DNA from: Hydrogenophaga sp.
GTDB taxonomy: Bacteria; Pseudomonadota; Gammaproteobacteria; Burkholderiales; Burkholderiaceae_C
Length of the DNA stretch: 32,071 nucleotides
Direction of reading: 5' to 3'
NCBI RefSeq assembly: GCF_028698005.1
Contig: NZ_JAQVEJ010000015.1
Location: forward strand, 1 to 32,071
The translations under genes were made by a program, and so were the position numbers. A model generated the notes under the pieces. The model searched no databases, was not told where the DNA came from, and saw nothing but the letters and a program-made list of their open reading frames with translations. Positions 28,057 to 32,071 of this stretch are shown here, piece after piece (position 1 is the first letter of the stretch; the number at the start of each line of letters is the position of its first letter).

Positions 28057-28440
28057 TCAGTTGCACCGGGGGGCCAGCCCCGGGATGTCGCGACAGTTTT
28101 CGCCTCCGTTGGCGCTGCAGGCGTGGTTGGCGGCGGTCTGTGCTTCCAGGGTGGAGCGGCCCTCGGCCACACCGATGATCAGCCGCCCGCCGGGCAGGGT
28201 GCCCGCCGACAGGGCGCCGCATTCCCGGAACTGCAGGACCACCTCACAGTCGCGTGCGTCGCAGCGGTCGCGCGCCTCATCATTGGCCTCGGATTGTGTC
28301 CAGCCGCCGGTCACGATGGCGGCCCGCGTGGTGTTGTGGCTGAAGGCGATGGCCCCATAGGTGTCCTCGTCGCCGCAGGCCGCGACGAGCGCGGCGGCCG
28401 CCAGCAGGCTGGCCAGGGTGGTGATGCGTCGGTTCGACAT
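28057..28440 (-). CDS. DUF4189-domain lipoprotein
   Basis: 127-residue protein with a lipoprotein signal: ASLLAAAALVAAC, the cysteine at residue 22 being the likely lipidated one. The mature part reads TYGAIAFSHNTTRAAIVTGG, then SEANDEARDRCDARDCEVVL, FRECGALS and AQTAANHACS. This is the DUF4189 pattern, with repeated Cys spacing that probably forms disulfides in the periplasm. The function of the family is unknown. Its promoter appears to be the mirror image of the promoter of the sulfur operon on the other strand. Nothing ties it to sulfur metabolism apart from that shared region. Confidence 0.8.
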   Translation of the reverse strand: MSNRRITTLASLLAAAALVAACGDEDTYGAIAFSHNTTRAAIVTGGWTQSEANDEARDRCDARDCEVVLQFRECGALSAGTLPGGRLIIGVAEGRSTLEAQTAANHACSANGGENCRDIPGLAPRCN

Positions 28441-28483
28441 GAGCTTCCCTCCTCGGTGTGCGGCGAAAGCCGGCTCGAGCTTG

Positions 28484-28517
28484 CATTCTAGGGTGTACGG
28501 CGACAGGGCCTAGAATG
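28484..28517. promoter_or_regulatory. Back-to-back divergent -10 elements in an inverted repeat
   Basis: CATTCTAG (28484-28491) and CTAGAATG (28510-28517) are a perfect 8-bp inverted repeat 18 bases apart. Each arm contains TAGAAT, a good -10, reading away from the centre: plus strand (28511-28516) toward yeeE and minus strand (28485-28490) toward the DUF4189 gene. Each -35 region would fall on the opposite arm, so the promoters may compete, or the repeat may be an operator. Confidence 0.5.
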
Positions 28518-28522
28518 GCGCC

Positions 28523-28651
28523 CACAGACAACTCCGCTTGTGCCGCGTGTCGGCTGAGAGAGATCGCATGGCCCGCCAGAGGCCGCACCAACGCCCAAGT
28601 CCTGTCTGCCTGAATCGGTGGGTGCCGTGCGCCTGATTGCCGGGAGTTGCG
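28523..28651 (+). promoter_or_regulatory. Structured 5' leader of the sulfur operon; 5' end can pair with the ribosome-binding site
   Basis: Starting from the TAGAAT at 28511, the leader is about 130 bases. CAACTCC (28529-28535) is fully complementary to GGAGTTG (28643-28649), which contains the Shine-Dalgarno sequence of yeeE (GGGAG at 28642-28646). Inside lie GCCG-N5-CGGC directly followed by TGAGA, GGCC-N7-GGCC, and GCACC that can meet a later GGTGC. This closed multi-branch shape resembles translational riboswitches. The CTGAGA recalls the thiamine pyrophosphate riboswitch, but the other invariant blocks of that class are missing. Pairings were found by eye. Confidence 0.4.
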
Positions 28652-29761
28652 ATGCCTTTTGAACCATCCATCACGACATTGCTGTGGGCAGGATTTGTGC
28701 TCGGCGCTGCCTTTGGCGCGTCGGCGCGGGTCGGACGCTTCTGTCTGCAGCGGGGCTTGCGCGAGGCAGCGGCGGGCGGGCCGGCACCGGCGCTGCGCGC
28801 CTTTGCGCTGGCGCTGGCCGTGGCGCTGCTGATCTCGCAGGTGCTGGCATGGTCGGGCCTGGTGGCGCTCGATGGCGCCCCGGTGGCGCGGGGGCGTTTT
28901 TCCTGGGTGGCCGTGCTGGTCGGCGGTCTGCTGTTCGGCGCCGGCATGGCCCTGGCGCGCGCCTGCGGCGCCCGTTCGCTGGTGCTGCTGGCAGGAGGCA
29001 ACCTGCGGTCGCTGGTGACGCTGCTGTGCCTGGGGCTGGCGGCGCAGGCCACGCTGACGGGTGTGCTGGTGCCCGTGCGGCAGTGGCTGCAAGGTTGGGG
29101 CGGGGTTGCGCTGGCGCAGGCCACACTGCCCCAGCAGTTGCGTGCCTGGGGGCTGCCCGACCCGGTGGCCGCGCCGGGGGCCGCCGCCCTGCTGGCATTG
29201 CCCTTGCTGATCTATGCGCTGCGCCCGGCCAGGGCGGGCCGGGGTGATTCGAACGCGGTGCCCCTGCTGTGCGCGGCCATCATCGGTGTGCTGGTGGCCA
29301 CCGCCTGGGTGGTCACGGCGCACCTGGGCGATCCGTTCGAGCCGGTGCCGCTCACCTCGCTCAGCTACGTCGGCCCGGTGGCCGAGGGGTTGCTGTTCCT
29401 GCAACTGGCCGTCGGACGCGACGCCAGCCTGGGTCCGGCCATCGTGGCGGGTACGCTGGCGGGCGCCGGCGTGGCGGCCCTGCTCACACACACGGCCCGC
29501 TGGGAAGGCTTCGAGAGTCCCGCGCAACTGGCCACCTCGGCCATTGGTGGCCTGCTCATGGGATTCGGCGGTGTGCTGGCCGTGGGCTGCACCATCGGTC
29601 AAGGGCTGGCGGGCCTGTCCGCGCTGGCATGGGCCAGCGTGCCCGCCTGTGCCGGCATCGTGGCCGGGGCGTGGGCCGTGCTGTGCCTGCAAGCCCATTC
29701 CTTTCCATCCGGTTCCCGTTCACCCAGGAGAGCACCCTCATGCAACGACGCCATTTCCTGA
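28652..29761 (+). CDS. YeeE/YedE-family (TsuA-like) sulfur/thiosulfate transporter
   Basis: 369-residue membrane protein of two similar halves and about ten helices. The three cysteines that mark thiosulfate-carrying YeeE proteins are present in context: GRFCLQRG (Cys31), ARACGARS (Cys105) and AVGCTIGQGLAG (Cys313), close to Cys22, Cys91 and Cys293 of characterised YeeE. These pass thiosulfate or a related sulfur species through the inner membrane. ATG at 28652 has GGGAG five bases upstream; a TTG at 28637 is less likely. The last 22 bases overlap the next gene. A related group (YedE/FdhT) is linked with selenium, but the soxYZ neighbours favour sulfur here. Confidence 0.87.
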   Translation: MPFEPSITTLLWAGFVLGAAFGASARVGRFCLQRGLREAAAGGPAPALRAFALALAVALLISQVLAWSGLVALDGAPVARGRFSWVAVLVGGLLFGAGMALARACGARSLVLLAGGNLRSLVTLLCLGLAAQATLTGVLVPVRQWLQGWGGVALAQATLPQQLRAWGLPDPVAAPGAAALLALPLLIYALRPARAGRGDSNAVPLLCAAIIGVLVATAWVVTAHLGDPFEPVPLTSLSYVGPVAEGLLFLQLAVGRDASLGPAIVAGTLAGAGVAALLTHTARWEGFESPAQLATSAIGGLLMGFGGVLAVGCTIGQGLAGLSALAWASVPACAGIVAGAWAVLCLQAHSFPSGSRSPRRAPSCNDAIS

Positions 29762-31068
29762 TCACCCCGCCCGCCCTGGCACTTGGTGCCGCGGCCGCTC
29801 CCGTGCTGGCCGCCCCGGCGGTCATCAGCCCGCAATCGGTCATCCTGCCGCGCCGCGGCAAGGGCCCGCGCATCGTCGTCTGCGGCGGTGGCTGGGGCGG
29901 CCTGACGGCGGCGCGCTACCTGCGCGAGCTCATGCCCAACGCCGACGTGGTGCTGCTCGAGCGCAACCCGACGTTCTGGTCCGGCCCCATGAGCAACAAG
30001 TGGCTGATCGACATCGTGGGCACCGACTTCGTCCAGCACGACATGCTGCACCCGGCCAACAAGTACGGTTACACGCTGCTGCAGACGCACGTGACGGGTT
30101 TCGAGCGCGACCAGCGCCGCGTGCGCACCACGCACGGCCTCGTGGAGTACGACTACCTCATCCTCTCGGGCGGCATCCGTGACGCGTGGGACGCCTGGTT
30201 CGGCGACGACCAGCGTGTCATCGACTACACGCGCCGCCACTTCTCCAGCGCCTACATCCCCAACCAGGAGATGTTCGCGCTCAAGCGCCGCGTGCACGCG
30301 TTCAAGGGTGGCACGCTGGTGATGACGCTGCCGCCGCCACCGCACCGCTGCCCGCCATCGCCGTACGAGCGCGCCTGCCTGATCGCCTCGCACATCAAGA
30401 AGAACAAGATCCCGGGCAAGATCGTGATCCTCGATCCCAAGCCGAGGATCGCGCCCATCGGCGTGGGCTACCAGCAGGCGTTCCAGGAGCTGTACCCCGA
30501 CATCATCACGCACGTGCCCAATGCGCGTGTGCAGGAGGTCGATCCCTTCAACAAGCACATCAGGACGGCTGCAGGCGACTTCAGGTTCGACGAGGCCATC
30601 CTCATGCCGCCGCACCAGGCCGCCGACATGGTCTGGCACGCCGGCCTGATCGGCCAGGACGCGGCCGGCAAGCCGACCGGCTGGGCCGACATCCACCCGC
30701 ACCTGTTCCATGCCAACACCGACGACCGCGTGTACTTCGTGGGCGACCTGATGGGCATGATCTCGGACCAGTTCGGTCACTACCCCAAGAGCGGCCACGT
30801 GGCCAATTACATCGGCCGCATCGTGGCCAAGTACATCGCGCAGCGCGTGGCGGGCCAGGAGGTGACGCCGCTGCTGCCCGACAATCTCTGCTACATGATG
30901 GTCAACACCGAGCCGCAGGAGGAGATCTCCGTGAAGTTCACCTACGAGCTGGACGCCAGCGGCAAGGTCATCCAGACCCAGACCGACATGGACGTGCGCA
31001 CCGCCGACCTCGTGCCCGAGGACTTCGCCTGGGCGCGCTCCAAGTTCAGCGACTTCCTGGGAATCTGA
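29740..31068 (+). CDS. Flavocytochrome c sulfide dehydrogenase-type flavoprotein (FccB/SoxF-like)
   Basis: 442-residue FAD protein with a Tat signal (QRRHFLI, cut near residue 25). The FAD-binding VVCGGGWGGLTAARYL is at about 46-61 and the second FAD contact VYFVGDLMG at 331-339. Two cysteines that form the redox disulfide in FccB are present: Cys204 in HRCPPSPYERA and Cys384 in DNLCYMM, 180 residues apart (176 in Allochromatium FccB). It should oxidise sulfide or a bound sulfane sulfur in the periplasm. The c-type cytochrome partner (FccA/SoxE) is not encoded nearby. AGGAG lies nine bases before the ATG, inside the end of yeeE, so translation is coupled. Confidence 0.9.
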   Translation: MQRRHFLITPPALALGAAAAPVLAAPAVISPQSVILPRRGKGPRIVVCGGGWGGLTAARYLRELMPNADVVLLERNPTFWSGPMSNKWLIDIVGTDFVQHDMLHPANKYGYTLLQTHVTGFERDQRRVRTTHGLVEYDYLILSGGIRDAWDAWFGDDQRVIDYTRRHFSSAYIPNQEMFALKRRVHAFKGGTLVMTLPPPPHRCPPSPYERACLIASHIKKNKIPGKIVILDPKPRIAPIGVGYQQAFQELYPDIITHVPNARVQEVDPFNKHIRTAAGDFRFDEAILMPPHQAADMVWHAGLIGQDAAGKPTGWADIHPHLFHANTDDRVYFVGDLMGMISDQFGHYPKSGHVANYIGRIVAKYIAQRVAGQEVTPLLPDNLCYMMVNTEPQEEISVKFTYELDASGKVIQTQTDMDVRTADLVPEDFAWARSKFSDFLGI

Positions 31069-31071
31069 GCC

Positions 31072-31542
31072 ATGCAACGACGAACCCTCATCACCGCCGG
31101 TGGTGCCACGCTGGCCCTGCCGGTGGCCGCGCTGGCGCAGCAGAGCAAGGTGCCGCTGGCGCCCATTCTGGCCCCCAACCCGCAGGAGTTCCGGCGCATC
31201 GTCGCCGAGTTCACCGGCGGCAGGAAGCCCGAGACCCGGGGGCTGGAACTGGACGTGCCCGTGCTGGCCGACAACCCATCGGGCGTTCCCGTGAAGGTGG
31301 TGGTGACCGAGCCGATGACCGGGCAGGACTGGTGCGAGCAGATCATCGTGCTGGCCGAACTCAATCCGCTGCCGCTGGCCTGTACCCTGTACTTCACGGC
31401 CGCAGCCGGCGTGGCCGAGGCCGCCGTGCGCGCGCGCCTGGCGCAGTCGCAGACCCTCCACGCGCTGGCGCGCATGAAAAGCGGGCGCATCCTGGGCGCC
31501 AGTCAGGAAGTGACCGTGGCCGCCAGCGGTTGCGGCATGTGA
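31072..31542 (+). CDS. soxY: Thiosulfate oxidation carrier protein SoxY
   Basis: 156-residue periplasmic carrier with a Tat-like signal (QRRTLITAGG, cut after ALAQ near 23). The mature domain shows the SoxY order: VPLAPILAPNPQEFRRIV, VPVKVVVTEPMTG, and a strand-rich Ig-like core. Sulfur intermediates are carried on a cysteine near the very end; here it is Cys154 in the tail ASGCGM. Canonical SoxY ends GGCGG, so the swinging arm is altered on both sides of the cysteine. It starts three bases after the fccB-like stop and pairs with soxZ downstream. No soxA, soxX, soxB or soxCD is in the window. Confidence 0.88.
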   Translation: MQRRTLITAGGATLALPVAALAQQSKVPLAPILAPNPQEFRRIVAEFTGGRKPETRGLELDVPVLADNPSGVPVKVVVTEPMTGQDWCEQIIVLAELNPLPLACTLYFTAAAGVAEAAVRARLAQSQTLHALARMKSGRILGASQEVTVAASGCGM

Positions 31543-31566
31543 GCCACGGGCAGAAAGGACATCCCC

Positions 31567-31896
31567 ATGAACGCCAAGCCACCGCGCCTGTGGATCAGCA
31601 ACGCCAAGCCCCGCCAGGGCGAGAAGCTGCGCGTGCGCGCGCAGATCGAGCACATCATGGAAAGCGGCCTGCGCACCGACCCGCAGGGCGCCGTGCGGCC
31701 GCGCAACATCGTCTCGCGCTTCGAGGCGCGGCTGAACCAGACGCTGCTGTTCGCCTGGGAGCCGGGCATCTCGATCGCGCAGGATCCGTACATCGAGTTC
31801 GCCTTCCTGGCGCGTGAAAGCGGCGAACTGCACCTGCGCTGGGAAGACGAATCCGGCCAGAGCACCAGTGTGAGCCGGCCCATCACGGTGGTGTGA
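31567..31896 (+). CDS. soxZ: Thiosulfate oxidation protein SoxZ
   Basis: 109-residue partner of SoxY; the usual SoxZ length is about 100-110. Marks are KPRQGEKLRVRAQIEHIMESG (about 14-34), where the HxM segment is highly conserved, then NIVSRFEARLN, PYIEFAFLARESGELHL and a final strand. It has no signal of its own and in this family is exported as a complex with Tat-dependent SoxY. AGGA lies before the ATG in the 24-base gap after soxY. It is the last gene of the operon; the next gene has its own promoter-like sequence. Confidence 0.92.
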   Translation: MNAKPPRLWISNAKPRQGEKLRVRAQIEHIMESGLRTDPQGAVRPRNIVSRFEARLNQTLLFAWEPGISIAQDPYIEFAFLARESGELHLRWEDESGQSTSVSRPITVV

Positions 31897-31902
31897 GCGG
31901 GC

Positions 31903-31908
31903 CATAAT
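31903..31908 (+). promoter_or_regulatory. Candidate -10 element giving a leaderless transcript
   Basis: CATAAT ends eight bases before the ATG at 31917, so transcription should start at or very near the A of the start codon. The layout matches that before the gene at 1943. No Shine-Dalgarno sequence or clear -35 is seen. Confidence 0.4.
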
Positions 31909-31916
31909 GGGGCGCC

Positions 31917-32071
31917 ATGAACCTGCCCGTTGATGTCACCTCGGTCACCCACAGCGTCCAGCTGGCGGTGGCTCCCGTGTTCCTCCTGACCGCTGTGGCC
32001 GGCATGATCAGCGCGGTGGCCGGGCGGCTGGCCCGCATCATCGACCGTGCGCGGGTGCTGGAGGACCGGGT
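31917..32071 (+). CDS. DUF2721-domain membrane protein (N-terminal part)
   Basis: The first 51 codons are in the window. They read as a short polar start, a hydrophobic helix (about 15-36, VAPVFLLTAVAGMISAVAG) and the conserved basic segment RLARIIDRARVLEDR. That combination is the DUF2721 signature; the function of the family is unknown. The gene continues past the window. It follows soxZ by 20 bases but is preceded by its own -10-like sequence. Confidence 0.75.
   Translation, partial: MNLPVDVTSVTHSVQLAVAPVFLLTAVAGMISAVAGRLARIIDRARVLEDR

Noticed and set aside
28545-28580. TPP (thiamine) riboswitch upstream of yeeE because of GGC-TGAGA
   Set aside because: The GGGGTGC, ACC-CTGATC and GATAATGCCAGCG blocks of the class are absent and the gene is not thiamine-related; kept only as an unclassified leader.
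28504-28636. tRNA-Sec (selC) or another tRNA in the yeeE leader, given the selenoprotein nearby
   Set aside because: No cloverleaf, no GGTTCGA-type T-loop and no CCA end could be drawn.

Overview
The window is high-GC DNA from a betaproteobacterium, most likely Burkholderiales and probably Comamonadaceae. That assignment rests on the pyk-fba-purC block, the class II ribonucleotide reductase, the liv-type ABC/CoA-ligase operon and overall protein style; it is inference, not a database match. Nearly all of the sequence is coding. I see no rRNA, tRNA, CRISPR array, insertion sequence or prophage gene.

Layout. 1-200: the 3' end of pgk. 225-2956: a DUF454 membrane protein and a NemA-type old yellow enzyme on the minus strand, divergent from a luciferase-like flavin oxidoreductase. 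2957-8822: a regulatory region followed by the respiratory formate dehydrogenase-N operon (fdnG-fdxH-fdnI-fdhE). fdnG is a selenoprotein gene: an in-frame TGA at 3838-3840 is residue 196, followed at once by a SECIS-type hairpin, so a naive gene finder breaks it in two. 8946-12691: a nitronate monooxygenase-family gene and the B12-dependent ribonucleotide reductase nrdJ, closed by a strong terminator. 12772-20315 (minus): a seven-gene operon read livG-livH-livM-substrate-binding protein-livF-acyl-CoA ligase-crotonase, divergent from a TetR regulator with a 33-bp dyad between them. This looks like uptake and CoA activation of a carboxylic acid. 21226-24309: the lower gentisate pathway (gentisate 1,2-dioxygenase, fumarylpyruvate hydrolase, maleylpyruvate isomerase), divergent from a MarR regulator. 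24406-28015: pyk, fba and purC, which resume the central-metabolism block that pgk began 24 kb earlier. 28057-31896: a small DUF4189 lipoprotein, divergent from a compact sulfur operon (YeeE/YedE transporter, flavocytochrome c-type sulfide dehydrogenase flavoprotein, soxY, soxZ). 31917-end: the start of a DUF2721 protein.

How it fits together. The window suggests a versatile respiratory heterotroph. It can feed electrons from formate to quinone, funnel aromatic acids through gentisate to pyruvate and fumarate, import and CoA-activate organic acids, and handle reduced sulfur in the periplasm. The points most worth a second look are the Sec codon and SECIS element in fdnG, the about 130-nt leader of the yeeE operon whose 5' end can pair with the ribosome-binding site, the stripped-down YeeE-FccB-SoxYZ module with an unusual SoxY tail, and the dyads beside the fdn, TetR and MarR genes.
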